NCBI GenBank assembly: GCA_028280565.1
Contig: JANQLQ010000089.1
Location: 1 to 57,434 of the forward strand
Direction of reading: 5' to 3'
Source: Fulvivirga sp.
GTDB lineage: Bacteria; Bacteroidota; Bacteroidia; Cytophagales; Cyclobacteriaceae
DNA length: 57,434 bases
Below, piece by piece: positions 29,925 to 40,041 of the stretch. A program made the position numbers and the translations under genes. The notes beneath the pieces were generated by a model. The model was not told the DNA's origin. It did no database searches and saw only the letters and a program-made list of their open reading frames with translations. Position 1 is the stretch's first letter. Each line of letters starts with the position of its first letter.

Positions 29925-31029
29925 AAGTATCAAAAAGTACCTGGTACACTTAGGACTGTTCCTAGTAACTTTTTTTACCACCACACTTTCGGGGAGTTTT
30001 TTTATCAAAGGTAGAATGTGGGGCTATACCGAGTATTCCTGGCAGGATTTTTTGGAAGGTATGCAGTATTCAATTCCCTTTTTACTGATCCTGACCGTCC
30101 ATGAATTCGGTCATTATTTTACTGCGCGATATCATAAGATCAAGACTACGCTTCCTTACTACATACCCTTGCCACCCTTTCCTTTACTGATCGGTACCAT
30201 GGGGGCCATCATACGGATCAAACAGTTTGTCCAATCGAAGAAAGAACACTTTGATATCGGGTTGGCCGGGCCGCTGGCTGGTTTTGTGGTAGCCATTGGG
30301 TTGCTGTACTATGGCTATACGAACTTACCGCCGGCTGAGTACATTTATGAGATCCACCCGGAATACAAAGAGTATGGTGAGAATTACAAAGAGCACTTTT
30401 ATAACAATGATTCAGTGATAAATGTAGCTGTGGGTAAAAATCTGGCCATCTTATTTTTTGAAAATTACGTGGCAGATCCCAGTCGCATCCCGGATGACAA
30501 CGAATTTTTGCATTATCCTTACATTTTTGCAGGCTTTTTGGCATTGTTTTTTACCGCCCTTAACCTATTACCCATCGGCCAGCTTGACGGGGGTCATGTT
30601 TTATATGGATTAGTAGGAGCTAAATGGCACTCAAGAATAGCTACAATATTTTTCATAGGCCTTTTATTCTATGCAGGATTGGGTTATGTGACGCCCTACC
30701 AGTCCTATGACCAGCTTTTGTGGAGTGTGCCGCTGTATATAGCTTTCTTATACTTTGCCTTGAGAGGATTGAAAAAAAGTGGGCAAACCACCCTGATGCT
30801 AGCTATGATCATCTTTAGCGCACAATTCTTAATAGCGCTTGTGAAGCCCGGCCTTGAAGGTTTTGAAGGGTGGTTGTTTTTTGGGCTGCTTATCGGCCGG
30901 TTTTTAGGGGTGTATCACCCTAAGTCCCCGGTGGAAGAGCCATTAGACCTAAAGCGCCAAATACTGGGTTGGCTCACTTTGATCATTTTTATAATCTCGT
31001 TCAGTCCTGCCCCGTTGATTGTAAACTGA
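29917..31029 (+). CDS. Site-2 protease family membrane metalloprotease (M50)
   Basis: 370 residues, polytopic. HEFGH at about 63-67 is the zinc site; LPIGQLDGGHVLYG (about 217-230) gives the third ligand (Asp of LDGGH). GTMGAIIRIK and DIGLAGPLAGFVVAIG are family landmarks. Such proteases cut transmembrane segments, often releasing anti-sigma factors. It overlaps the HAD gene at its start and converges with the rhodanese gene, overlapping it by 29 bp. Substrate unknown. Confidence 0.9.
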   Translation: MDKSIKKYLVHLGLFLVTFFTTTLSGSFFIKGRMWGYTEYSWQDFLEGMQYSIPFLLILTVHEFGHYFTARYHKIKTTLPYYIPLPPFPLLIGTMGAIIRIKQFVQSKKEHFDIGLAGPLAGFVVAIGLLYYGYTNLPPAEYIYEIHPEYKEYGENYKEHFYNNDSVINVAVGKNLAILFFENYVADPSRIPDDNEFLHYPYIFAGFLALFFTALNLLPIGQLDGGHVLYGLVGAKWHSRIATIFFIGLLFYAGLGYVTPYQSYDQLLWSVPLYIAFLYFALRGLKKSGQTTLMLAMIIFSAQFLIALVKPGLEGFEGWLFFGLLIGRFLGVYHPKSPVEEPLDLKRQILGWLTLIIFIISFSPAPLIVN

Positions 31030-31315
31030 GATAAGCCTCCAGTCCTCCTTGTACGGAATATACTTTCTCAAAGCCTTGTTTGGCAAGATATTTGGCGGCC
31101 TGGTGACTCCTCCTGCCCGTACGGCAGTGGCAAATGATCTCTGAGTGTTTTAGCGGGTTTAATTCATCCAAGCGCTTCGGGATCTTGCCCAAGGGGATAT
31201 TCTCACCACCAATATTATCTTCTTCATATTCCCATTCTTCCCTGACGTCCAATAGGAAGAACTTCTTCCCGCTTTGTATTTTTTGTTTCAGTTCTAAAGG
31301 GTCAATGTGTTGCAT
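31001..31315 (-). CDS. Single-domain rhodanese
   Basis: 104 residues, the usual size. Active-site loop CRTGRRSHQAA with catalytic Cys at about residue 61; LLDVREEWEYEEDNIGGENIPLG is the CH2-type lead. It would carry a persulfide for sulfur transfer; the donor and acceptor are unknown. It starts 3 bp after the stop of the preceding T9SS gene and is the last gene of the ddl operon. Confidence 0.9.
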   Translation of the reverse strand: MQHIDPLELKQKIQSGKKFFLLDVREEWEYEEDNIGGENIPLGKIPKRLDELNPLKHSEIICHCRTGRRSHQAAKYLAKQGFEKVYSVQGGLEAYLSLQSTGQD

Positions 31316-31318
31316 ATA

Positions 31319-33202
31319 TTACTGTTTTATTACCTTAAAGGTGAATTGCTTTCCTTTCCCCACAAGTTGTACAAAATACAGCCCATTGGGATAAGAGGTG
31401 ATATCCAATGTCATACTTTCACCTGCCACATTTTTAACTGGGGTTATGACCCTGCCTTTTGCGTCGAAGACCTGCACCTCGTAGGCATTGGTATTCAGTG
31501 TAAAAACCCCGTGGCCAGGGTTGGGGTAAAGCCTGGTATTTTCCTGTAGTTCGGGGTCAATGGATTGCTCGACAAAGGGTTCTCCAAAAACAGGACGTAT
31601 CATCAAGCTGCCCGTTTCCAAGTTACGTTCTTCCGTCCAGAAACTACCGGCCCGGGTAAATATCCGGTTGGTAGAGTTAGTATTCCTGTCGAGCCCAATA
31701 CGAAGATCACCGTCAGAATTCTGGCGATAGCCGATGTAAAAAGTACCACTGACCTCTATCGACCTGCGAAGACGGTACCTCGTGAATTCATCGATAGTTG
31801 AAGACCTAATGATCCCCCTTTGCTCTTGGTAAACATTAGCACCCGGCTCGCCACTGCCATCAAACCATACCAGCAGATCAATAGATCGCCCGGCAGGATC
31901 AGTGCCTAAATATGGGAAATACATATCCAATGCCACCAAATTGTCCGTGATCCCTTCAGGCAGTTCAAACTGGTAAGCTACTTGGGTGGAGGAAGTCCGG
32001 AAACCTGCTCCAAACTCAGCAGTACCGTCGTCGTAAGCATAATAATTGGATAGCACATAGGTCGTACGCGTCGTATCATTATTCCTGAAATCTATAGGGC
32101 GATAGATCTCCGGGTCATAGTCTACCTCGCCTTGCGCATTGGGTATGGAATCTTGGTCGCCGCTGTCAAATAGGATCTCGAAAGATAGATAGGCTGAGTC
32201 CGCACTGGCGTCAAAAAGAGTTTCTTGTAATACGGGAACCGCCACCACGGTGTCGATCAGGTTAGAAAGACTAGGCTGCCCTACGGGATCAAATTGACTG
32301 TCGAAGAATGTGACCGTGTCTTCTCCTACAAAATTATCTACTCTTGCGGTGATGTCGTACTGAACGGTTTGGCTGGCGTTATCCAAATTGTATATGGTGA
32401 AGCTTGGGTCTACCAATTGTGAAAAATCGAAATGGTCGTAGGGGATAGCGGTGAATGTGTCAAAGATCGAGTTTAGCCCGGAAGATAACGTCCTATCCGG
32501 GTAGAATAGGTCTGTTGGGCTACGGTTATCATTCAGGTACACATAATCAATATTCCAATTATCCCATATCCCGGATTGCCTGCCAAAGCTCCTGATCCTG
32601 AATTGGAAACTATCGTAGAAAAAACTTTCGTTATTTAAGCGCACGGTCTCTTGCAAGAACGCTGTCGACCGATCTAGCATACTGCTGTTTTGAGGCCATA
32701 CTTGTATCCAAACCGTGCTGTCCGGGCTTGGCCGTGCAAAAAATTCAAGTACCAGTGAATCCCCCTGGGTAACCTCCGAAGGATCTCCATTGCCGGCAAA
32801 CTGGTAGAAGAAACTGAGGTAGACGTTATCATTGACCGAATGACCGGATAGGTCAATAGGGCAGGAGGTAAGCACATCGGTTTCTCCTACGGCGTTCGGG
32901 TTGGCACTGTAGGCTTCGCCGGTAGCCGTGATACCATCAAACGAAGCCACATTCAGGCTAGGAGGGTTGATGCCGATGTCGCCGTTTATTCTCACGTTTT
33001 CACTCTCCTGCCAAAGGGTGTCGGACGGAACATCCTTTGAAAAAGAAAAATCGTCCCAAAAGGGCAGGGAAAGAGGAGTTTCGGCTTGTATTCGCGTGTT
33101 GCTTTTCGTCTTGGCAGGGGCCTTTGGGATAGGTACAAGGTGCATTTGCCCCGCGAGTAATCCGGGTATCAGCAGGCCTCCTATCAAAATAAGCTGTTTC
33201 AC
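31319..33202 (-). CDS. Secreted beta-rich protein with T9SS type A sorting domain
   Basis: 627 residues from GTG at 33202, which overlaps the upstream stop (GTGA) and opens a good signal peptide (KQLILIGGLLIPGLLAGQ). The mature part has beta-sandwich segments (LPFWDDFSFS, IDLSGHSVNDNVYLSFFYQF) common in Bacteroidota surface proteins. It ends with a sorting domain (RLYPNPGHGVFTL, GLYFVQLVGKGKQFTFKVIK). Exported through T9SS and probably attached to the surface by PorU. Binding partner unknown. Confidence 0.85.
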   Translation of the reverse strand: MKQLILIGGLLIPGLLAGQMHLVPIPKAPAKTKSNTRIQAETPLSLPFWDDFSFSKDVPSDTLWQESENVRINGDIGINPPSLNVASFDGITATGEAYSANPNAVGETDVLTSCPIDLSGHSVNDNVYLSFFYQFAGNGDPSEVTQGDSLVLEFFARPSPDSTVWIQVWPQNSSMLDRSTAFLQETVRLNNESFFYDSFQFRIRSFGRQSGIWDNWNIDYVYLNDNRSPTDLFYPDRTLSSGLNSIFDTFTAIPYDHFDFSQLVDPSFTIYNLDNASQTVQYDITARVDNFVGEDTVTFFDSQFDPVGQPSLSNLIDTVVAVPVLQETLFDASADSAYLSFEILFDSGDQDSIPNAQGEVDYDPEIYRPIDFRNNDTTRTTYVLSNYYAYDDGTAEFGAGFRTSSTQVAYQFELPEGITDNLVALDMYFPYLGTDPAGRSIDLLVWFDGSGEPGANVYQEQRGIIRSSTIDEFTRYRLRRSIEVSGTFYIGYRQNSDGDLRIGLDRNTNSTNRIFTRAGSFWTEERNLETGSLMIRPVFGEPFVEQSIDPELQENTRLYPNPGHGVFTLNTNAYEVQVFDAKGRVITPVKNVAGESMTLDITSYPNGLYFVQLVGKGKQFTFKVIKQ

Positions 33203-34005
33203 TTGCTTTCTTCTAATTCTTTGATCAATTCTTGGTAGGACGAATCGGACTCGGGAACGATCCATAGGTCTACAAGATCACCAAGCTGCACGGTACGTCC
33301 TTCTTGTGGCTGTTGCTTGACTACAAATGACTTTTCCCCCGCTGTATCACTTTCCACGGTCACGATACCAAGGTCCAGTCTTACTCCCTTGATGTAAAAA
33401 AGGGCTTCTTCTAACTCCAGCCCTACTAATTTGGGAGTTTTAAAGCTACGCGAAGCATAACCATCGCCAACCACTAGGTCAATAGTAGATCCTTTGGGGA
33501 TAAAATCCCCTTCTTTAAGAGATTCTCCGTTGTATTGCATGTCCAGGACCAGGTCAAAAAACTGGCTGGGCCGGTAAATGATCTTGCCTCTTTTAAGTTC
33601 GTTGCTTTTTAGTACAGCTTCTACACCTCGTAATGATGATGAGCCGACCAGTTGATGGGGAAAAGGTACCGAAGGGGGTGTTACCCGGTTCACGGAAATG
33701 AATATTTTACGGTTTTCTTTCACTTTTGATCCCGCCTTCGGGTACTGTTTTAGGATGGTCAAAGGTGGGTGGTCGTCAGAGAAAGTACTGTCGTTGATCT
33801 CGTACCGTAGATTTCTTTTGGTCACGAACTCATCAATATCCTCCATTTTTATCCCGTAAAGATCAGGCACGGTGATCGTTTCCCCGTGGTTAGTGGCATA
33901 TGGCAAGTAGGTATAAAAAAATAGTAATGATGCCCCCATAGCAACAACAAAAATGATCAAAGCATGTAGGATAAAACCTTTCAATGAATCTGTGAACAAC
34001 TTCAT
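33199..34005 (-). CDS. PASTA-domain membrane protein
   Basis: 268 residues: N-terminal membrane helix (ALIIFVVAMGASLLFFYTYL), then three PASTA units (ITVPDLYGIKMEDI, VPFPHQLVGSSSLRGVEAVL, FKTPKLVGLELEEALFYI). There is no kinase or transpeptidase part. PASTA modules bind muropeptides or D-Ala-D-Ala ends; its place directly after ddl fits a cell-wall role. It overlaps the T9SS gene downstream. Confidence 0.9.
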   Translation of the reverse strand: MKLFTDSLKGFILHALIIFVVAMGASLLFFYTYLPYATNHGETITVPDLYGIKMEDIDEFVTKRNLRYEINDSTFSDDHPPLTILKQYPKAGSKVKENRKIFISVNRVTPPSVPFPHQLVGSSSLRGVEAVLKSNELKRGKIIYRPSQFFDLVLDMQYNGESLKEGDFIPKGSTIDLVVGDGYASRSFKTPKLVGLELEEALFYIKGVRLDLGIVTVESDTAGEKSFVVKQQPQEGRTVQLGDLVDLWIVPESDSSYQELIKELEESK

Positions 34006-34068
34006 GACTATGATGTCTGTATAAACGTCAAACTTAACTAAATCTTGTTATGCTCAAAAAATTATCTC

Positions 34069-35142
34069 TTACGCATTGTGCGAATAATCTTTAAGAACAC
34101 GCTTTGAGACCTCGGACCTTTCTAGTGCAATATCTACTAGTGTGGTCACTAAGTCAGTAAAAGAGATGCCCTTTTCCTGCCACATCATTGGAAACATACT
34201 GGAATTAGTGAAGCCCGGGATGGTGTTGATCTCGTTTACCCATACCTCGTCATCGCCGGTGAAGAAAAGGTCTACCCGGGCAAAGTCTTCGCAATGTAAA
34301 GCCTGGTAGGCTTGTATAGATAGTTGCTTTATTCTTTCGGAAATACGTACGTCCAGCTTGGCAGGTACATGCAATTCTACCGCCTTTGGATCAAGATATT
34401 TGGCTTCATACGTATAAAACTCGTAGTTTTTACTGATCACGATCTCGGCGGGCTCAGAGGCGCGAGGAGGTGTATTTCCCATGACCGAGCACTCTAACTC
34501 CCGGCCTTGCAGGTACTCTTCAAATAGGATGGCACTATCAAAACGAAAACCATCGAGCACAGCCTTTTCAAAGTCTGCCCTTGAACTCACCTTGGAGACC
34601 CCAACGGAAGATCCTAAGCTCACAGCCTTGGCCATGAAGGGAAGCCCCAGTTCCCCCTGGATATGATCAAAATCCAATTCTTGTTTTTGATAGAAATGAT
34701 AGGCCAAGTACTTTCCCACAGGCAGGCCGGCAGCTTGCAAAAGCCTTTTTGTCGTGAGTTTGTTCATCGCTACCGATGACCCCAATACCCCCGTGCCTAC
34801 GAAAGGTATATCCATAGATTGTAGGAGCCCTTGGATGCTTCCGTCCTCACCATTCGTGCCGTGCAACATAGGGAATACCACATCGGGCCGGATCTCTTGC
34901 AGGGTGTCTTTAAATTTAAGATTGGTAGGGTCAAGTGAAAGGGATAGGCTATCTCCCCCCTCGAAGTTGCCATCCACTTCGCTTTTTAGATGCCAGCTGC
35001 CATCTTGGGCTATGCCTACAGGTACAGGTTCAAACTTATCCTTGTCTATGTATTGATACACATTCTTGGCAGAATTGATAGATACCTGGTGTTCAACGGA
35101 TCTGCCACCATACAGTATGGCTACTTTCCTTTTTTTTGCCAT
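34069..35142 (-). CDS. ddl: D-alanine--D-alanine ligase
   Basis: About 357 residues. ATP-grasp ligase making the D-Ala-D-Ala of peptidoglycan precursors. Landmarks: ILYGGRSVEHQVSINSAKN at the start, FPMLHGTNGEDGSIQGLLQ, GVLGSSVAMNK, FMAKAVSLGSSVGVSKV (omega loop), VNEINTIPGFTNSSMFPMM at the magnesium site. The length is usual. First gene of the operon ddl-PASTA-T9SS-rhodanese; TGA or TAA read-through spacing of 63 bp to the PASTA gene. Confidence 0.96.
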   Translation of the reverse strand: MAKKRKVAILYGGRSVEHQVSINSAKNVYQYIDKDKFEPVPVGIAQDGSWHLKSEVDGNFEGGDSLSLSLDPTNLKFKDTLQEIRPDVVFPMLHGTNGEDGSIQGLLQSMDIPFVGTGVLGSSVAMNKLTTKRLLQAAGLPVGKYLAYHFYQKQELDFDHIQGELGLPFMAKAVSLGSSVGVSKVSSRADFEKAVLDGFRFDSAILFEEYLQGRELECSVMGNTPPRASEPAEIVISKNYEFYTYEAKYLDPKAVELHVPAKLDVRISERIKQLSIQAYQALHCEDFARVDLFFTGDDEVWVNEINTIPGFTNSSMFPMMWQEKGISFTDLVTTLVDIALERSEVSKRVLKDYSHNA

Positions 35143-35378
35143 CAAATGATCATTGAATAAAGTGTTAATTGCTAGGTTAAAAAATCATGGAATTCCCTGG
35201 CAAAGCCCGTTTGCCGGCCTTGTGCATGTCCCTTATTACCACCTTATATTATCGGGCATGCCACTCAAGCCGATCCATGCAGTAAGTAAACCTTAAAAAC
35301 AAAGGTCCCAAAAGGATTCTCCTATGTCTCGCATATATCCATCAAATATAGAGTAATTCCTTAATCGGCAAAACAAAA

Positions 35379-38342
35379 TCAGTTGCCTTTCATCACTCGG
35401 CTGGTGTAGGAGAAGGATTCTCCACGCACTTTAACGATGTAAATGCCCTGGCGCTGCTGCCCTAAGTCAAAAGTATACGTTTGATTTAAGGTATTCGGGA
35501 GGACTCTTTCTGAAAGAATATGGCCCATAGCATCATACAGCCCTACAAATACAGTTTCGCGATCTTCCAGGTCAAAAAGTAAGTTAAACTGGCCATCGAG
35601 CGTTGGATTTGGGAAAATAGGCTGGGCTGAACTTACGAAAAATGTATTAGTTACAAATATTTGAATATTATCGAGGTAGATGGGGTCCCCGTTATCGTTG
35701 CTAGAGACGAAGGCGATCCTCACCTCTTCTTCTCCAATGAATTCCTGTAGGTCTACGGTTATGTTGTCAAAGGGTAGCGGCTCGCCTGGTACGGGATCGC
35801 CGGTAGATAAGTTTGGGCCAATCCTTGAAAATACACTTTCTGAAAAATTCTCGCCACAGTCAGTAGACACCAGTATGCTCAGCCCTTCGAGCCGATTGGC
35901 GCTATTGGAATATGATAGGTCAAAATTCAGCAGAGCAGCCTCTACATTGCGAAAATCTAGTATTGGGCTTACCAACCAATCACGTTCTCCTGTTTGGCTG
36001 TAGTTTTCGGCATCCAGTACGATCACGGGAGAAGAGGAAATAGATCCATCAATCGCCCAGGTAATGTCGTTATCCGGGTTTACAATGAACCAATCCGAAG
36101 CGCTGAACTGGTCGAATGTTTCTTTCAAAGGTAAGATGTCATTTTCATTATCAATCACAAAATCGCGGGATAGCGATACAGGACCGATCTCTGGGAGATT
36201 CGCATTTACAAAAAGGGTGTGAGGCCCATCTGATAAAGCCCCTTCTACCGGTAAAATGATATTCACACTTTCTAAAGAAGGGATAGGAGGGTCGAATGTC
36301 AATGTCGCGACCTGTTCTGCCCTGTTATCTACTTGGTAAATAATGGTAAGTTCGTTTACCGGCCCACTGGTAGAATTATAATATTGCAACTCCACCGACG
36401 GTTCATTAACACATGAAGCTAGCGAGGGTTGGATCACGGTAAAAGGTTCCCGGACCAGGCTGATGTTGTCCAAGTATAAGTTATTGCCGAACCCATTACG
36501 AGCGATAAATGAGATCCTAACATTGCTTGATCCTGCATAAGCTGAGAGGTCTATGGTCTCCCTTCGCCAGTCTGCGGCGCCGTCGGGGACAAAACTGCGG
36601 GATACGAACCCGACAGTAGACAGCGCTTCTGCCAGTTTGAAATACAACGTATCGGACCCGGTCAATGGATCTGAACAGTCATCGCTTACTGTGACCAGCA
36701 AGGCTTCGTTTTCAACCGGGCCCGTTTCAAAATCGTTAAAGCGAGCATAAGAAACGTCAAAGGTTAACGACACGGCCTGTTCACGAGAAAGGTCGATCAA
36801 AGGAGAGGTGAAAAGGTCTAAGTCGCCATCGTTCTCATAGTTAAAAAAATCCATATACAGCGCAGTATTCCCGGGCTCTGCATTTGGGGCGCTGGTGATC
36901 TCCCAAGTAAAAAGGTCATCTAGATTATTGATCTCCCAACCTGCCGGCAATACATTAAAATCAATTTCTATTACTGGACCGGAGGAGGACGGGAAGGTTA
37001 CATCGGTGGTGGCTGTGTTATTTGACCCATCTCCATCCGTGGTATTGTTCGTTTGCAAAATACGGAACGCTACGGAGCTGTTTCCTGTGATCGTAAGCGG
37101 TGAGAAACTAATGTCTTGGATATCCAGTGGCTCCAAGTTAAGGGGAACCGTGAGGGTCTCTTGCGCGATGTTATTCACCAATAGTTGTACTTGTGCCGAG
37201 GTGATCGTGTTGGTGCCGTAGTTACGTACTTCTATCACCGGTGTCTGCTCGGTATCGCATAAAGAACTCAATGGGGAGATAATGTTTCTAATTCCCAAGT
37301 TATTGGCGATTTCCAGCGGAGGTTGTGCGCCTAATGATGTTTTAAGACTTAACCTCCTGGGGCTATTATCCAATACCGTCCTGATCCGGGTTTTTTGATC
37401 TTCTGTGAACAAGTTCATACATACATCGTCGGTAAAGGCCATATAATTTTGGAACATATCATCGCTACCGCAGCTGCTTGTATTCGGAAAGGTACAGGGA
37501 GATCCTAGGCCTAGGTGTCGCTGGCTGCTGTTGGGGGTATCGTTACAGAAGTCGTCGACGTTACAGCCTCCGTCCCCCCAGGTATGCCTAAGCCCTAGGT
37601 AGTGGCCTACTTCATGGGTAGTAGTACGCCCTAGGTTGTATTGGCTACTCAAGTTGGCAGGTGGATATTTGTCTATCGATCCGAAAGCCCGGAAATCCAT
37701 AACAATACCATCGGTAAGAGCGCTGGAACTAGCGATCTCCAGGCCACCAAGTTCGTCAGAAACGGGGAATTGGGCATATCCTAGCAAGTCACCGCCAATA
37801 GCAGTTACCCACATGTTAAGGTAATCCTCCGTAGGCCAATTGCTTAGGGTTTTTAAGTCATAATTATCCGTGAGCAACCATTCCTCCCTGTTCCCGTTCA
37901 CCCTAACGATGCCATTTGTCGGCAGACCTTCCGGGTCACGCTGCGCCATGGCAAATTGTATTTCAATATCTGCAGCCACCGGTTGGAAAACACTGGGAGT
38001 ATTGCTGGCATCTGCGTTAAGCCGCCTAAAGTCTTCGTTCAATACATCGATTTGGGATTGTATTTGCGCATCAGGGATATTCCGGCCTACACCAATAGAC
38101 TCCCCGTTGTGCACGATATGTATGACCACCGGGATGGTGATGATCTCTTTCGTCCTGCCATTAGCCGGGGAAGCTTTTCGTTGATCGATCTTTTTTTTAA
38201 GCCAATTTTCGAATTGGTTTTTATCCTGCCGTATTATGTTTTTGCGTAGCAAGATTTCTTGGTATTGAACAGTGCCACAGTGCCGCTGGCCTAGTATATC
38301 CTGTGACACTAACAATAACACCAACAGGCACAATCCCCTCAT
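35379..38342 (-). CDS. Secreted M43 (pappalysin-type) metalloprotease with T9SS sorting domain
   Basis: 987 residues: signal peptide (LCLLVLLLVSQDILGQ), pro-region, then an M43 catalytic domain with TTHEVGHYLGLRHTWG (HExxHxxGxxH) and the Met-turn QNYMAFTDD. Cys residues around CNVDDFCNDTP are typical for the family. Two beta-sandwich modules (about 460-640 and 750-900) follow, each with YLDNI-like ends, then a sorting domain (PIFPNPTLDGQFNL). Probably a surface or secreted protease for nutrient use. Confidence 0.93.
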   Translation of the reverse strand: MRGLCLLVLLLVSQDILGQRHCGTVQYQEILLRKNIIRQDKNQFENWLKKKIDQRKASPANGRTKEIITIPVVIHIVHNGESIGVGRNIPDAQIQSQIDVLNEDFRRLNADASNTPSVFQPVAADIEIQFAMAQRDPEGLPTNGIVRVNGNREEWLLTDNYDLKTLSNWPTEDYLNMWVTAIGGDLLGYAQFPVSDELGGLEIASSSALTDGIVMDFRAFGSIDKYPPANLSSQYNLGRTTTHEVGHYLGLRHTWGDGGCNVDDFCNDTPNSSQRHLGLGSPCTFPNTSSCGSDDMFQNYMAFTDDVCMNLFTEDQKTRIRTVLDNSPRRLSLKTSLGAQPPLEIANNLGIRNIISPLSSLCDTEQTPVIEVRNYGTNTITSAQVQLLVNNIAQETLTVPLNLEPLDIQDISFSPLTITGNSSVAFRILQTNNTTDGDGSNNTATTDVTFPSSSGPVIEIDFNVLPAGWEINNLDDLFTWEITSAPNAEPGNTALYMDFFNYENDGDLDLFTSPLIDLSREQAVSLTFDVSYARFNDFETGPVENEALLVTVSDDCSDPLTGSDTLYFKLAEALSTVGFVSRSFVPDGAADWRRETIDLSAYAGSSNVRISFIARNGFGNNLYLDNISLVREPFTVIQPSLASCVNEPSVELQYYNSTSGPVNELTIIYQVDNRAEQVATLTFDPPIPSLESVNIILPVEGALSDGPHTLFVNANLPEIGPVSLSRDFVIDNENDILPLKETFDQFSASDWFIVNPDNDITWAIDGSISSSPVIVLDAENYSQTGERDWLVSPILDFRNVEAALLNFDLSYSNSANRLEGLSILVSTDCGENFSESVFSRIGPNLSTGDPVPGEPLPFDNITVDLQEFIGEEEVRIAFVSSNDNGDPIYLDNIQIFVTNTFFVSSAQPIFPNPTLDGQFNLLFDLEDRETVFVGLYDAMGHILSERVLPNTLNQTYTFDLGQQRQGIYIVKVRGESFSYTSRVMKGN

Positions 38343-38396
38343 AAAAGAATGTTTAATGGCTTTAGGTTATATTTTTGATTGCTATAACGAATTTAC

Positions 38397-38693
38397 CTAA
38401 AGCATATTGCCAGGCAGCTTGGCATTAGGGTCGTCCGGGTGAGTGATATTGATCGCTTCCACGGCCTTTACCTCGGGTACTGCTTTCTTGATCGCTTCCT
38501 CTACCCCTGCTTTCAACGTCATAGTAGACATAGGGCAAGATCCACAAGCTCCCAATAGTTCAAGGCGTACTACCATGTCGTTGGAGATGTCAAGGATCTT
38601 TACATTTCCTCCATCTGTTTCTAAGTAGGGGCGTATGCTATCCAGCGCCCTATCTATTTTCTCGTATATTTCTTCCTCAAGATGTGTGTCCAT
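38397..38693 (-). CDS. NifU C-terminal-domain protein (Fe-S cluster carrier)
   Basis: 98 residues, the usual size for a stand-alone NifU-like domain. CGSCPMS holds the CxxC cluster ligands at about 55-58; LDSIRPYLETDGGNVKI is the family's signature. It would carry a 4Fe-4S cluster to target enzymes. It follows the Mrp ATPase gene by 9 bp, and both act in Fe-S cluster delivery. Confidence 0.92.
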   Translation of the reverse strand: MDTHLEEEIYEKIDRALDSIRPYLETDGGNVKILDISNDMVVRLELLGACGSCPMSTMTLKAGVEEAIKKAVPEVKAVEAINITHPDDPNAKLPGNML

Positions 38694-38702
38694 GTTATGA
38701 CT

Positions 38703-39797
38703 TTAAACTTTTATTTCTACCGGTTTTGTTTTTTCCGCGGTGGCATTACGGATCGCTACCTGTCGTGCTACTTCTTCTGCCAAATTTACGAAAGCTTTGG
38801 AAACAGGGCCTTCTTTCATAGCCGCAGGTAGCCCATTGTCGCCACTTTCGCGAATACCTTGCACCAACGGGATCTGTCCTAAAAACGGAACATCAAATTT
38901 TTCAGACAGGTTTAACCCCCCGTCTTTTCCAAAGATATAATATTTGTTGCCTGGCAGCTCTTCCGGCGTAAAATAGGCCATATTTTCAATGACGCCCAAT
39001 ACGGGTACATTGATCTGCGGCTGCTTGAACATCGCTAAGCCTTTGCGGGCGTCAGCCAAAGCTACTTTCTGGGGGGTGGTAACGATAACCGCACCGGTCA
39101 CCGGTACAGTTTGCACTAAAGTAAGGTGGATGTCGCTCGTACCCGGGGGTAAATCAATCAATAAGTAGTCGAGTTCTCCCCATATCGTATCACCAATAAA
39201 TTGTTTCAATGCTGAACTAGCCATGGGCCCCCTCCATACTACGGCGTTATCCCCGGGAGCTAAAAAGCCAATGGATATTAATTTTACCCCGTATTGCTCT
39301 AGCGGGAGGATATGGTTTTTACCATTTACCTGCTCTACCCCGGGTTGTTCATTTTCACAATTGAACATAGTAGGCATAGAAGGACCGAAAATATCGGCAT
39401 CAATAATGCCTACTTTAGCGCCTTCGTTCGCCAATGCAACGGCTAAGTTAGCTGTAACTGTAGATTTACCCACTCCTCCTTTTCCAGAGGCTACGGCAAT
39501 AATATTTTTTACACCGGGCAGCAAAGGTGCATTATCCCTGGCCGTGGTAACGTTAGAGGTCATCAATATTTCCACCTTAAGCCCCTTGTCCAGGTGCTTG
39601 TGAATGGCATCCATACAATCTTTCTTGATAATTTCTTTCAGAGGGCATGCCGGGGTGGTCAATACCACTGTGAATTTGATCGTATCGCTAAATACCTCGA
39701 CATCTTTTACCATGTTTAGCGTCACCAAGTCCTTTTTAAGATCGGGATCATCTACCGTGGATAACGCTTTTAAAACATCGCTTTGTTTATATACCAT
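38703..39797 (-). CDS. Mrp/ApbC-family Fe-S carrier ATPase
   Basis: 364 residues. N-terminal MIP18-like domain (LSTVDDPDLKKDLVTLNMV), then a deviant Walker A (GKGGVGKSTVTANLAVAL at about 108-125), DADIFGPSMP, and PPGTSDIHL. The usual C-terminal CxxC is not seen, since the sequence near ENMAYFTPEELPG lacks the CP-x-C pair common in other members. It could still bridge clusters with the NifU-like partner downstream. Cytoplasmic. Confidence 0.9.
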   Translation of the reverse strand: MVYKQSDVLKALSTVDDPDLKKDLVTLNMVKDVEVFSDTIKFTVVLTTPACPLKEIIKKDCMDAIHKHLDKGLKVEILMTSNVTTARDNAPLLPGVKNIIAVASGKGGVGKSTVTANLAVALANEGAKVGIIDADIFGPSMPTMFNCENEQPGVEQVNGKNHILPLEQYGVKLISIGFLAPGDNAVVWRGPMASSALKQFIGDTIWGELDYLLIDLPPGTSDIHLTLVQTVPVTGAVIVTTPQKVALADARKGLAMFKQPQINVPVLGVIENMAYFTPEELPGNKYYIFGKDGGLNLSEKFDVPFLGQIPLVQGIRESGDNGLPAAMKEGPVSKAFVNLAEEVARQVAIRNATAEKTKPVEIKV

Positions 39798-40041
39798 GAG
39801 GTTGTCTTCTTTCGTCGTTCTGATCGGACTGCAATTTAGCCCAATTCGTTTGGTTTAAGTAACAATTGAACGTGGAAATTAGTTGTCGAATAGTAGGAGA
39901 AAAGTTCAACATTAGGAAGTGCGCTGTTTAATCTTTGGTATTAAAATTAGCCTTAATGCTAAACTTTTCTAAAGTGCGTTGAATATTTCTCCTAGTACTT
40001 TGCGCCGAAAACCCACTATATTTGCTACAAAGCGAACGTAA